In this document: positions 17,977 through 27,257 of the stretch, piece by piece | How the letters are laid out: each line of letters starts with the position of its first letter | Numbering within the stretch: position 1 is the first letter of the stretch | Source of the DNA: Gammaproteobacteria bacterium RIFCSPHIGHO2_12_FULL_41_20 | Lineage (GTDB): Bacteria > Pseudomonadota > Gammaproteobacteria > DSM-16500 | Reading direction: 5' to 3' | Assembly: GCA_001801575.1 (NCBI GenBank) | Contig: MGYC01000038.1 | Span: 1-64,000, forward strand | Length of the DNA: 64,000 nt | The notes under the pieces: model-generated | Database searches by the model: none | Told to the model about the DNA's origin: nothing | What the model saw: only the letters and a program-made list of their open reading frames with translations | Translations under genes and position numbers: made by a program

Positions 17977-19497
17977 TCAATCATTACCAAACAGCTTCCC
18001 TGCTGAGGTAGAATAGTTCTGCAGAATTAGCATAGATGATGTTTTTACAAAAGCATCGGCAGGTCGGCTATAAGTCACAGCAATACTATCTTTAGAAATA
18101 GCCTGGAGACATTGTATAATCGTATGACGATCCTGAGTAGATGAACACCATACTAACATATAATGTTGTAGACTAGGGACCCGTTGCAAAACAGCGTGCG
18201 TTAAAAAGAACTTGTTATAAGGATAACCTGGCTCTGGAACAATATAATGGATATGCTTGAAGCGATTACCTGTGTGCAAATAACTTTCTAGGCTGTTTTT
18301 TACCTTATCCATATATTGTGCATAATTCAGCGCATCAATGGTAGTAACTAGATTAGCTTTGTAGGCCGCAGTAAAAAACAATAGTCCCGTACCAAAGAGA
18401 ATAATGCGCGAACGTAATGGCAAGGAAAAAAATGCGCTAATTTGGTAAATACACCACACTATAACTGGGAAACCAGAGGCAACAGTAGCAAATAATAATC
18501 GCGATCCCATGTTTTCTCGACCTGGAATAATCAAATAAAACCCGCTACATAAAATAAAAATAATAAGAAACATAAAAATGATTTGTATTAAGCAATTTAT
18601 TGATACATGTTTGTCTTTATCATTATGTTGACAAATAAAATGTATCGCTCCAGATAATAATCCGCCGATTAATAATACAATAACAATCCACCCCTGCCAT
18701 AGAGGCTGAGTAAGCGGCCATTTCCAAGGTCCCGCATCAAAAAAATTCATTAAGGGTAATAAACGTGCCCCTATTTCAAGTAAATTGATGTTAGGCTCTA
18801 TGCGATATTGTTCAGGAAGACGAGAGGGATTAGAACTAAAATGTGCCCAAATAAAGTAAATGATACATATGCCAATAAATAATCCGAGTTCTTTTAGTAA
18901 AGTTTTCCGTGTGGTATACCAGGCAGATAAAGGGGAAAATGCTATTTTTAATAAAAGTAATGATCCATAAAAAAAAGTCATGGCAGGATAAGTAAGTAGG
19001 GCACATAAAATAAATATCGCAGCCAATAACCAACGGTTTTTGTCAGCATACCAATAACCGATGATGCTAAATAACACTGCAAAAGGTAATGAGGTTGCAC
19101 CAGTTAATACGGTATCTCCATATAAACGCTGTATCATGAAAAATAATCCAGCGGTGAAAAAAGCGCTACCTAAGGAAAACCCTAGACTACACAGCCAATC
19201 GGCTAGCAATCCCATACCTATCCCCATCAAAGTCACAGCAGTAAAACGCACTACACTCATGCGCTCTAAGGTATAAGCGAATTTAAAATTAAGACAACTC
19301 ATGTAAGCCTGTAATGGCCGACCAGCATTAGACATAAAACCAAATCCATCCCCATTACGGCAGGATTGCATCGCTCCAAAAGTATAGCGAAAATCATCCT
19401 CTGCATAGTAAAGAGCATGAATAGCCGGCGCAAAAATAAAATACAATGCAATAATGCTAATGAGAATATAGGATAATAATCTATAATTTATATACAT
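17977..19497 (-). CDS. polytopic membrane protein, possibly GT-C-like
   Basis: This 506-residue protein has about ten predicted membrane helices. The first starts right after MYINYRLL, and an extracytoplasmic loop with YYAEDDFRY follows at about residues 30-40. A long N-terminal soluble loop with acidic residues between the first two helices, and a soluble C-terminus, is the general plan of GT-C lipid-linked sugar transferases and O-antigen-type membrane proteins. I cannot place it in a named family, so the GT-C idea is only a layout argument. It is divergent from msrBA by 26 bases and faces the TPR gene. Confidence 0.55.
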   Translation of the reverse strand: MYINYRLLSYILISIIALYFIFAPAIHALYYAEDDFRYTFGAMQSCRNGDGFGFMSNAGRPLQAYMSCLNFKFAYTLERMSVVRFTAVTLMGIGMGLLADWLCSLGFSLGSAFFTAGLFFMIQRLYGDTVLTGATSLPFAVLFSIIGYWYADKNRWLLAAIFILCALLTYPAMTFFYGSLLLLKIAFSPLSAWYTTRKTLLKELGLFIGICIIYFIWAHFSSNPSRLPEQYRIEPNINLLEIGARLLPLMNFFDAGPWKWPLTQPLWQGWIVIVLLIGGLLSGAIHFICQHNDKDKHVSINCLIQIIFMFLIIFILCSGFYLIIPGRENMGSRLLFATVASGFPVIVWCIYQISAFFSLPLRSRIILFGTGLLFFTAAYKANLVTTIDALNYAQYMDKVKNSLESYLHTGNRFKHIHYIVPEPGYPYNKFFLTHAVLQRVPSLQHYMLVWCSSTQDRHTIIQCLQAISKDSIAVTYSRPADAFVKTSSMLILQNYSTSAGKLFGND

Positions 19498-19523
19498 ACA
19501 GGCTATTTTTCTGGAGAAAATAT

Positions 19524-20366
19524 ATGTTAAAAACGGCTAGCTTAGCTACAACTATTTTACAGGTTGTGTGTGATAAAGCAACGGAATATCCTTTTACTGG
19601 TGAATACCAAAACAAAGATCAACCCGGTACTTACTTGTGTCGACAATGCGGACATGCTTTATTTCGTGCAAAAATGAAATTCCATTCTAGTTGTGGCTGG
19701 CCTAGCTTTGATGATGTAATTACCAACTCCATCACAAAAAAACCCGATGCGGATGGACACCGCACAGAAATCGTATGTACATATTGCGATTCCCATTTGG
19801 GACATGTATTTACTGGAGAGGGATTTACCATAAAAAATACACGTCATTGTGTAAACTCAGCTAGTTTAGATTTTGTTGACGACTTACAGATAAACAATAC
19901 AGAAGAAGCTATTGTCGCTGGCGGGTGTTTTTGGGGGGTAGAATATTTTTTAAAACAATTTCCCGGAGTAGTAAAAACAGAAGTAGGGTACACAGGTGGG
20001 CATAAACATAACCCTTCTTACAATGAAGTCTGTTCAGGATCTACTGGACATATAGAAGCAGTACGTGTTGTGTATGACCCTAATAAAACCTCATACGAAA
20101 AAGTATTACACTATTTCTTCGAAATTCACAACCCCACGCAAGCAGACGGACAAGGCCCAGATAGAGGGGAACAATACTTAAGCGCTGTGTTTTATTATGA
20201 TGATGTACAAAAAAATACTGTTACCACTGTCATCAATCAATTAAAGCAACAAGGGCAGAATATTATTACGCGAGTATTGCCTGTTAGTACTTTTTGGCCA
20301 GCTGAAGCCTATCATCAAAATTATTATGAAAAAACCGGAGGGAAACCGTATTGTCATGGAGTGTAG
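19524..20366 (+). CDS. msrAB: bifunctional methionine sulfoxide reductase MsrB-MsrA fusion
   Basis: The 280-residue protein joins an N-terminal MsrB domain (about 10-120) to a C-terminal MsrA domain (about 125-280). MsrB shows both zinc CxxC motifs (CRQCG, CTYCD), GWPSF, and the catalytic Cys in RHCVNSASL. MsrA shows the catalytic GGCFWG motif and GYTGG. Together they reduce both R and S diastereomers of oxidised methionine with thioredoxin. No signal peptide is evident, so it should be cytoplasmic. The start at 19524 has a nearby ggaga. It is convergent with nrdB, with 20 bases between stops. The MsrB-MsrA order is a known fusion type. Confidence 0.93.
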   Translation: MLKTASLATTILQVVCDKATEYPFTGEYQNKDQPGTYLCRQCGHALFRAKMKFHSSCGWPSFDDVITNSITKKPDADGHRTEIVCTYCDSHLGHVFTGEGFTIKNTRHCVNSASLDFVDDLQINNTEEAIVAGGCFWGVEYFLKQFPGVVKTEVGYTGGHKHNPSYNEVCSGSTGHIEAVRVVYDPNKTSYEKVLHYFFEIHNPTQADGQGPDRGEQYLSAVFYYDDVQKNTVTTVINQLKQQGQNIITRVLPVSTFWPAEAYHQNYYEKTGGKPYCHGV

Positions 20367-20386
20367 CGAAAATGTCAGGAAGAAGC

Positions 20387-21502
20387 TTACTCATCCCAAC
20401 TTAACGCGCCACCTGTTTGATATTCGATTACTCTAGTTTCAAAGAAGTTTTTCTCTTTCTTAAGATCCATGATCTCACTCATCCACGGAAAAGGATTACT
20501 AGCCCCGGAGTATTGCTGCGGCAAGCCAATTTGCGCACAGCGACGATTGGCTATAAATTGCAAATACTCTTTAAACATTTCTGCGTTTAATCCCAAAATA
20601 CCGCGTGGCATAGTATCCACTGCATAAGCATATTCTAGTTCTACACCTTCTTTTATCATGGCAATAGCTTCACGTTGAAAGTCCTCGGTCCATAATTGTG
20701 AATTTTCTATTTTAATTTGGTTTATAATGTCAATGCCATAATTTAAATGCATGGATTCATCACGTAAAATATATTGAAATTGCTCTGCTGTCCCCGTCAT
20801 TTTATTGCGACGACCCATTGATAGTACCTGTACAAAACCCACATAGAAAAATATACCTTCAAAAACCACATAGAAAGCAATTAAATCGCGCAATAACCGT
20901 CGGTCATTCTCTGGCGTTCCAGTACAAAAATTCTGATCGCCTAAACTTTGTGTATATTTTAATGACCATGCTGCTTTTCGTGCTACCGAAGGTACTTCAC
21001 GATACATATTAAATAACTCGGCCTCATCCATGCCTAAACTTTCAATTACATGTTGATAGGCATGCGTGTGCAATGCCTCCTCAAAAGCTTGTCGCAATAA
21101 GTATTGCCGGCATTCTGGATTAGTAATATGACGATAAACAGCAAGTACTAAATTATTTGCAACTAATGAATCTGCCGTAGAAAAAAATCCCAAGCTACGT
21201 TTGATTATTAATCTTTCATCTTCAGTCAATCCATGCGGATCTTTCCATAATGCCACATCTGCGGCCATATTAATTTCATTGGGCATCCAGTGATTAGCAC
21301 AAGCATCCAAGTATTTTTGCCAAGCCCACTTATATTTAAAAGGCACTAATTGATTTAAATCAGCTCGACAGTTAATAATACGTTTATCATCCACATGAAT
21401 GCGTGCCGCCCCCATCTCTAACTGCTCTAAACCTGTTATTCCACCCGCTACTGCATCAACATGAGTAGGAGATGCTTGAATAGGATCCAATATCACTGTC
21501 AT
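20387..21502 (-). CDS. nrdB: class Ia ribonucleotide reductase beta subunit
   Basis: The 371-residue protein has the four-helix diiron fold motifs of Nrd[13 protein letters not shown] with the likely radical Tyr, and a second iron-binding helix with [10 protein letters not shown]. It ends in an acidic/aromatic tail (ALSWDE) of the kind that docks into the alpha subunit. It supplies the tyrosyl radical for reduction of ribonucleoside diphosphates to deoxy forms. It lies 21 bases downstream of nrdA on the same strand and is probably co-transcribed from the NrdR-controlled promoter at 24442-24488. Length is normal. Confidence 0.95.
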   Translation of the reverse strand: MTVILDPIQASPTHVDAVAGGITGLEQLEMGAARIHVDDKRIINCRADLNQLVPFKYKWAWQKYLDACANHWMPNEINMAADVALWKDPHGLTEDERLIIKRSLGFFSTADSLVANNLVLAVYRHITNPECRQYLLRQAFEEALHTHAYQHVIESLGMDEAELFNMYREVPSVARKAAWSLKYTQSLGDQNFCTGTPENDRRLLRDLIAFYVVFEGIFFYVGFVQVLSMGRRNKMTGTAEQFQYILRDESMHLNYGIDIINQIKIENSQLWTEDFQREAIAMIKEGVELEYAYAVDTMPRGILGLNAEMFKEYLQFIANRRCAQIGLPQQYSGASNPFPWMSEIMDLKKEKNFFETRVIEYQTGGALSWDE

Positions 21503-21523
21503 GGCTTTTCTCCTGGGCTTTTT

Positions 21524-24364
21524 TTATTGACATGCTTCACAAGTAGGATCGGTAATTAGACATGCTTTGGGAGGCATATCCACTTGTACAGCATTCAGCG
21601 CGCGATCGTCTATCGTGGCTTTTTCTGTGTTGGTAGCTCCCATGCTACGCAAGTAATATGTTGTCTTCAAACCGCGTATCCAGGCTAGCTGGTAAAGCTG
21701 GTCTAGCTTTTTACCTGATGGCTGTGCCATATACAAATTTAGTGACTGAGATTGATCAATCCATTTTTGCCGCCGTGAACCCGCCTCAACCAACCACGCT
21801 GGATCCACTTCAAAAGCAGTTGCATAAAGATTTTTTAACTCTTGGGGCATACGATTAATCTTCATTACACTCCCATTATAATATTTTAAATCATTTACCA
21901 TCACCTCGTCCCACAATTGATAGCGCTTTAAATCAGCCACCAAATGCGGATTAATCACGGTAAATTCACCTGATAAATTTGATTTAACAAATAAGTTTTG
22001 ATACGTAGGCTCTATAGACTGCGACACGCCACAAATATTTGAAATAGTAGCCGTGGGTGCAATAGCAAGAATATTAGAGTTACGCATGCCTACTGTTTTT
22101 ACTCGTTTACGTAATGCATCCCAATCCAGCGTGGATTTATTATTTTGCTCTAAATAATTTCCACGGTGTTTCTGAAGAATATTAATAGAGTCGACAGGAA
22201 GAACACCTTGGCTCCAAAGTGAACCTTGAAATGTAGTATAAGAACCACGTTCTTCCGCCAAATCTGTTGATGCAGTAATCGCATAGTAACTAATCAACTC
22301 CATTGAGCTATCTGCAAATTCCACTGCCTCTTGAGAAGCATAGGGTGTACGCCGTGTATAAAGAGCATCTTGAAACCCCATAATGCCCAATCCAATTGGC
22401 CGGTGTTTAAGGTTAGAGTTTTTCGCCTGGGGCACGGAATAATAATTAATATCAATGACATTGTCTAACATACGTACTGCTGTTTTAATGGTGCGTTGTA
22501 ATTTTACTTGATCTAGTGAGCCGTCTTCCATGATATGGGCAGCTAAATTAACACTGCCTAAATTACATACGGCAATTTCTTCAAGAGACGTATTTAAGGT
22601 GATTTCTGTACATAGGTTAGAACTATGAATCACACCAATATGTTGTTGCGGGGAACGTAAATTACAAGGATCTTTAAATGTAATCCATGGATGTCCAGTT
22701 TCAAATAACATAGTTAACATTTTACGCCATAAAGTAACCGCAAGGACTTTTTTCACGTTTTTAATCTGGCCTTGTGCTACTTTTTTCTCATAAGCAATAT
22801 ACGCATTTTCAAATGCTGCGCCATATAAATCATGTAGGTCAGGGGTATCATTAGGAGAAAACAAAGTCCATTCACCATTTTCCAATACACGCTTCATAAA
22901 TAAATCAGGGATCCAGTTAGCGGTATTCATATCGTGGGTGCGGCGGCGTTCATCGCCAGTATTTTTACGTAACTCAAGAAATTCTTCTATGTCTTTATGC
23001 CAAGTTTCTAAATAAGCACAAACGGCACCCTTACGTTTTCCTCCCTGATTAACCGCTACCGCAGTAGCATTGGCTACATTTAAAAATGGCACAACTCCTA
23101 AAGATTTACCATTCGTTCCCTTAATGCGCGCACCCATGCCACGAACATTGGTCCAGTCATTGCCCAATCCACCTGCGTACTTAGATAATAATGCATTATC
23201 TCGAATGGCATTATAAATTCCCTCTAAATCATCAGGCACAGTTGTCAGGTAACAACTAGAAAGTTGGGGGCGTAATGTTCCTGAATTAAATAAAGTCGGT
23301 GTAGAACTCATGAAATCAAATGAAGATAATAAGTGGTAAAATTCTATGGCACGTTGTTCTTTATTTTTCTCTCTACTAGCTAACCCCATAGCTACACGCA
23401 TAAAAAATGCTTGTGGTAATTCAAAACGTATCCCTTCTGAATGAAGAAAGTAACGGTCGTATAAGGTTTGTAAGCCAAGATAAGTAAATTGTAAATCACG
23501 TTCCAAATGAATGGCCGTAACAAGCTGATCTAAATTAAATGTCTCTAATTTAGAATCAATTAACTCCAATTCAATGCCACGACGTAAATAAGCCTTAAAA
23601 TAAACAGAGAAAAACGCCTGTATTTCTTCAAAAGATACATTTTTTTGTAACCCCAAGAAATGTAAAGCCTCATGACGCAATGTGTCGAGCAATAATCGTG
23701 CCGCAACAAAGGAGTACTGTGGTTCTTTTTCGATTAATGTGCGAGCAGACATAATTAATGCGCGACCCACTTCACGAAAAGGTACCTTATCAAAAAGATT
23801 GCGCCTAACATCTTCTATAATTAGTTCGGGAGAAACATCATTAAGATCTATGCAAGCGCTCTGTACCTGTCTTGATAAGGCATGAAAATCAAGAGGAGAA
23901 ACATGGCCATCATCTAATGTAACTTGAAGTATAGGAAAATGACTATCTGCTGCTTTTTGCTGTTGCTCTTGAGCGCGCACTTTACGGCGCTCTTCGCGAT
24001 ATAAAACATATGCTTTGGCTACCTTGTACTCTCCAGTACGCATGAGTTCTAATTCAACTTGATCTTGAATCTCTTCAATGTGTAAAGTGCCGCCACTTGG
24101 CAAACGTCGAGCAAAGGTATCTGCAATCTTTCTGGTCAAAATAGAGGCTTTTTCGTAGAGTCTTGCTGAGCCAGACGCAGCATCTCCTTCAACTGCCAAA
24201 AACGCTTTTTTTACAGCCGTAGTAATTTTGTTAGCATCAAACGGTGTGACTGTGCCATTACGACGAATAACTTTTAATATTCCTGGAGCCGTAGTAACCA
24301 AATCCTGATTATCTATTGGTGTGTAGGGTTGAGTTTTTGATGTGGATAATGTCGGCGTATCCAT
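21524..24364 (-). CDS. nrdA: class Ia ribonucleotide reductase alpha subunit
   Basis: The 946-residue catalytic subunit has two N-terminal ATP-cone regions (about 25-110 and a more divergent one at about 145-230). The barrel follows with SSCYLTT, NLCTEITL and CNLGSVNL, carrying active-site residues. It ends DPTCEACQ, where the CxxC pair shuttles electrons from thioredoxin or glutaredoxin. I chose ATG 24364 because a GGAG ribosome binding site lies just upstream and the protein then starts MDTPTLST. The open frame runs 38 codons further, but that stretch overlaps the NrdR boxes and does not look like NrdA. nrdB follows. Confidence 0.94.
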   Translation of the reverse strand: MDTPTLSTSKTQPYTPIDNQDLVTTAPGILKVIRRNGTVTPFDANKITTAVKKAFLAVEGDAASGSARLYEKASILTRKIADTFARRLPSGGTLHIEEIQDQVELELMRTGEYKVAKAYVLYREERRKVRAQEQQQKAADSHFPILQVTLDDGHVSPLDFHALSRQVQSACIDLNDVSPELIIEDVRRNLFDKVPFREVGRALIMSARTLIEKEPQYSFVAARLLLDTLRHEALHFLGLQKNVSFEEIQAFFSVYFKAYLRRGIELELIDSKLETFNLDQLVTAIHLERDLQFTYLGLQTLYDRYFLHSEGIRFELPQAFFMRVAMGLASREKNKEQRAIEFYHLLSSFDFMSSTPTLFNSGTLRPQLSSCYLTTVPDDLEGIYNAIRDNALLSKYAGGLGNDWTNVRGMGARIKGTNGKSLGVVPFLNVANATAVAVNQGGKRKGAVCAYLETWHKDIEEFLELRKNTGDERRRTHDMNTANWIPDLFMKRVLENGEWTLFSPNDTPDLHDLYGAAFENAYIAYEKKVAQGQIKNVKKVLAVTLWRKMLTMLFETGHPWITFKDPCNLRSPQQHIGVIHSSNLCTEITLNTSLEEIAVCNLGSVNLAAHIMEDGSLDQVKLQRTIKTAVRMLDNVIDINYYSVPQAKNSNLKHRPIGLGIMGFQDALYTRRTPYASQEAVEFADSSMELISYYAITASTDLAEERGSYTTFQGSLWSQGVLPVDSINILQKHRGNYLEQNNKSTLDWDALRKRVKTVGMRNSNILAIAPTATISNICGVSQSIEPTYQNLFVKSNLSGEFTVINPHLVADLKRYQLWDEVMVNDLKYYNGSVMKINRMPQELKNLYATAFEVDPAWLVEAGSRRQKWIDQSQSLNLYMAQPSGKKLDQLYQLAWIRGLKTTYYLRSMGATNTEKATIDDRALNAVQVDMPPKACLITDPTCEACQ

Positions 24365-24441
24365 ACTGTGCTCCAAGAAAAAGATTTGTTTAATATTTGC
24401 TGTTCGGGGACGGTGGTTGTGCAACTTGTGACAAGGCAAAA

Positions 24442-24488
24442 CCACTATATATAGTTGTTTGCCTTTATTAAAATACAAGATACTGTAT
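24442..24488 (-). promoter_or_regulatory. tandem NrdR boxes upstream of nrdA
   Basis: Two 16-base sites match the NrdR consensus acaCwAtATaTwGtgt. Site one, at 24442-24457, contains the perfect palindrome actatatatagt. Site two, at 24473-24488, is weaker (12 of 16). Their starts are 31 bases apart, about three helical turns, which is the usual spacing for paired NrdR boxes. They lie about 80-125 bases before the nrdA ATG. NrdR represses ribonucleotide reductase genes according to ATP/dATP state. No nrdR gene is in this window. Confidence 0.75.
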
Positions 24489-24534
24489 TACGCTAAAGAT
24501 ATCAAGAGTAAGCTAGTAAGGAGCTATGGATTAT

Positions 24535-26199
24535 TTATACTTCCAATATCTGGTAAGAATTATCGCTCCCAGATGGCGGTGGTGGTGGAGCTGGTTGTTG
24601 GGGCTGTTGGAACATTCCTAAGCGCCTTATAGCCTCAACCGTATTATGGGAAAGGCGTGCATTAGGTTTGCGAGGTACATTAAGTGCGGTCGCTGCATGC
24701 AACGGTAAGCCTTCTTCAGGTATTTTAGGTACACTAGCTTCCCGTCGCCCCCATACCTCAATGGTGCGATCTAAGGCGCTGCGAGTATCATTGACATCTG
24801 TAGCCGCAGTGACATCAGTAGATATTGGCACATCTGTATATTTTTGAAAATTAGAAGAAGCATTGGTTACTGCGCCTCCAGTAGCTGCGCAACCCACAAA
24901 AGTTTGACTTAATGTAGATTGACTTGGAGGCTGCAAGCCATAAAGATTATCTGGATTAGATGCAATAGCGCCTGCTATGCCTTCTTGTGAGGCTCCAGAC
25001 AATGCATTAGCCCCCATCAACGCCGCAACAGGAATGATACGAGTTTTTTTGCGACGAACTTTATCATAGGTACGAACCAATGCAGGGCGTAAATCTAAAG
25101 TGGTTGCAGTATAAAAAATAGTAGAAACCAAACCAGGGATAAATCCTATTGCCCGTTTCGCCCATATATGTAAATTAGCAATGGTAGTACCGCCACCCAG
25201 CTTATCAAACATTTGTATGCCATCAAATCCCTTTTGCGAAAATGATATAAATGACGAGGGGATAATAGGTAACAGCAATAAAATATCAAAGAGTATGCCT
25301 AAGAATTTTTTTAATTTTTCTTTTTTATTGGGTTTTCTAAACACGTTATTAAACCCACGTTCATTACAAAGTTTATTTAATTCAGTAAATAAATCCCGAA
25401 AACTTGCTTCGGAAGGGTTGCTAGTATAGTGGGTGATAAAATCGTTAATTTGCCCTTTATATTCAGGGTTTAGGAATTTTAATAATTCTACACAACGCTT
25501 TTGAAAGCGCAGATCTGGGTTTAAGAAATGTTTTACTTTTTTGATTGTATTGGTAATGCCTACAAAACGCGTAGCAAAATAAATAAGAAAGTTGAAAACT
25601 GCAGCACCGATTGCAAAAGGCATGCCAAGCCATAAAAATGCAGAATAAGCAATACCGCTTGCCGCAGTTGCACCTGCTCCACCACCAATAAGCGATACTA
25701 AGCTACGACAAAAATCCCGTCCTGATTTAAAGGTTTTAGGAATGATTTTTGATAAACGCCTGGCCGCAGCAGGAAAAAACAGCACATTCATAATCGTATT
25801 CACAACAGCAGATGCGGCGCCATTAGCAATAGAATGAATTTGTTTACCTAATGATAACCCCGACCACCATGTACTTAGATTTTCTACTTGGCTAGGATCT
25901 GTTTTACTGGGAGCAAAAAAAGCACTGACAGTATTAGGTGCTGCTGCGGCAACGGATAATACCGCTGTGGCAGTTTTTTTAGCAGCTTCTGCAGGATGCG
26001 CACAAACATAACGAGTAGCTCCAGCTACACGTTGGCAACCACTAGCTAGGCCGTTACCTAGCCGTCGCCATATACTTGGAGGGGTAGATGTTACAACATT
26101 ATCTGTCGCTGTCCCATAAGAAGACGCATCACTCTCATTAATGACTAATCTAGCTCTTTCTGATACTTCGATTTGAGGTAGCTGACGTGACGCTGACAT
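24535..26199 (-). CDS. proline-rich membrane-associated protein, possible effector
   Basis: I do not recognise this 554-residue protein. It has several hydrophobic stretches: about 75-95 (Ala-rich), 130-150, 170-215 (two likely membrane helices), 315-330 and 355-370. A Lys/Arg-rich soluble insert around 220-310 includes YTSNPSEASFRDLF. The C-terminal 170 residues are polar and low in structure, ending with a run of prolines (QQPAPPPPPSG) and the tail QILEV. Membrane segments combined with a poly-proline tail are common in secreted effectors of intracellular bacteria, but this is only inference. It stands alone behind nrdAB, with a 264-base gap before pssA. Confidence 0.5.
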   Translation of the reverse strand: MSASRQLPQIEVSERARLVINESDASSYGTATDNVVTSTPPSIWRRLGNGLASGCQRVAGATRYVCAHPAEAAKKTATAVLSVAAAAPNTVSAFFAPSKTDPSQVENLSTWWSGLSLGKQIHSIANGAASAVVNTIMNVLFFPAAARRLSKIIPKTFKSGRDFCRSLVSLIGGGAGATAASGIAYSAFLWLGMPFAIGAAVFNFLIYFATRFVGITNTIKKVKHFLNPDLRFQKRCVELLKFLNPEYKGQINDFITHYTSNPSEASFRDLFTELNKLCNERGFNNVFRKPNKKEKLKKFLGILFDILLLLPIIPSSFISFSQKGFDGIQMFDKLGGGTTIANLHIWAKRAIGFIPGLVSTIFYTATTLDLRPALVRTYDKVRRKKTRIIPVAALMGANALSGASQEGIAGAIASNPDNLYGLQPPSQSTLSQTFVGCAATGGAVTNASSNFQKYTDVPISTDVTAATDVNDTRSALDRTIEVWGRREASVPKIPEEGLPLHAATALNVPRKPNARLSHNTVEAIRRLGMFQQPQQPAPPPPPSGSDNSYQILEV

Positions 26200-26463
26200 G
26201 TATCTACTCCCGCGCTGTAAGCACTACATAACAATCAATGCTGTTCATATTTTGAACTAATCACTTAAGAATTCTAGGCTAGATTGCTTAAGACAACATT
26301 AATTTTATCGATTTATCGTAACTATTCTCTGCTTTCGATAACAGTTCTTTTTGGCATAATAGGAAAAGATAGGGTTTAATTAATCGTTCATAATTTATGC
26401 ATTAGGTGGACAACCAGGACAACTATCAGTAAAATTGGAATAAATTATAGCCCGGTATAGCAA

Positions 26464-27219
26464 ATGATGGAACCTCAGCAACCCCCCATAAAAGTTACTC
26501 CTCGCGGTATTTATCTTTTACCTAATTTACTCACTACTGCAGCATTATTTGCAGGTTTTTATGCCATTGTTGCAGCCATGAAGGGATATTTTGAGGTTGC
26601 AGCCATTGCCATCTTTATCGCTATGATTGCGGATGGGTTAGATGGTCGCGTTGCACGATTGACCAATACGCAAAGTCCTTTTGGGGCTGAATATGATAGC
26701 CTGTCTGACATGGTCGCGTTTGGCATAGCACCCGCATTGGTTATTTATAGTTGGTCTTTGTTTTCATTAGGTAAAGTAGGCTGGTTAGTTAGTTTTTTAT
26801 ATACAGCAGCAACGGCATTACGCTTGGCACGGTTTAATACTCAATCCAAAGATTTAGATAAACGCTATTTTCAAGGGTTATCTTGTACAGCTGCTGCCGG
26901 TGTAGTAGCAGGAGCCGTGTGGTTAGGATTCACATATGAAACAAGTGGGTTAGGCATTGCATTGATAGTTACCATGCTCGCTACTTTCCTCGCTGGGTTA
27001 CAAATTAGCCGTATTCGTTACCATAGCTTTAAAACTATCGACTTTAAAGGACGGGTACCTTTTTTCACCATTGTAGTAACTGTAGTTATTTTAACTGCGA
27101 TAGCATTAGAGCCTCCGGAGGTGCTATTTGCTGTTTTCTTTCTTTATGCATTATCTGGGCCTATCTTTACCCTATGGCAAATGCAAAAATGGCGTAAGCA
27201 GCGCAAACGGAAACGTTAA
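26464..27219 (+). CDS. pssA: CDP-diacylglycerol-serine O-phosphatidyltransferase
   Basis: The 251-residue integral membrane enzyme contains the CDP-alcohol phosphatidyltransferase signature as DGLDGRVARLTNTQSPFGAE followed by YDSLSDMVAFG, with all key Asp, Gly and Arg residues. It has about eight hydrophobic segments and a basic C-terminal tail (KWRKQRKRKR). It makes phosphatidylserine from CDP-diacylglycerol and serine, the first step to phosphatidylethanolamine. This is the bacterial type II (Bacillus/Sinorhizobium-like) membrane form, not the E. coli PLD-like type. Two ATG codons occur in a row at 26464 and 26467, and the ribosome binding site is weak. A terminator overlaps the stop codon. 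It faces sdaA. Confidence 0.92.
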   Translation: MMEPQQPPIKVTPRGIYLLPNLLTTAALFAGFYAIVAAMKGYFEVAAIAIFIAMIADGLDGRVARLTNTQSPFGAEYDSLSDMVAFGIAPALVIYSWSLFSLGKVGWLVSFLYTAATALRLARFNTQSKDLDKRYFQGLSCTAAAGVVAGAVWLGFTYETSGLGIALIVTMLATFLAGLQISRIRYHSFKTIDFKGRVPFFTIVVTVVILTAIALEPPEVLFAVFFLYALSGPIFTLWQMQKWRKQRKRKR

Positions 27220-27248
27220 GTATAGAGCAGTCCTGTACTTAACGTTTC
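27210..27248. terminator. terminator hairpin overlapping the pssA stop
   Basis: Perfect 13-base arms (27210-27222 / 27236-27248) surround a 13-base loop. The pssA stop lies in the left arm. The right flank continues as the reverse complement of one end of the palindrome at 36771-36823, so part of it may derive from that repeat. It sits between convergent pssA and sdaA. Confidence 0.6.
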
Positions 27249-27257
27249 GGGTATATA

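Noticed and set aside
24365-24478. N-terminal extension of nrdA
   Set aside because: It overlaps the NrdR boxes and codes for a sequence unlike other NrdA proteins, whereas ATG 24364 has a good ribosome binding site.
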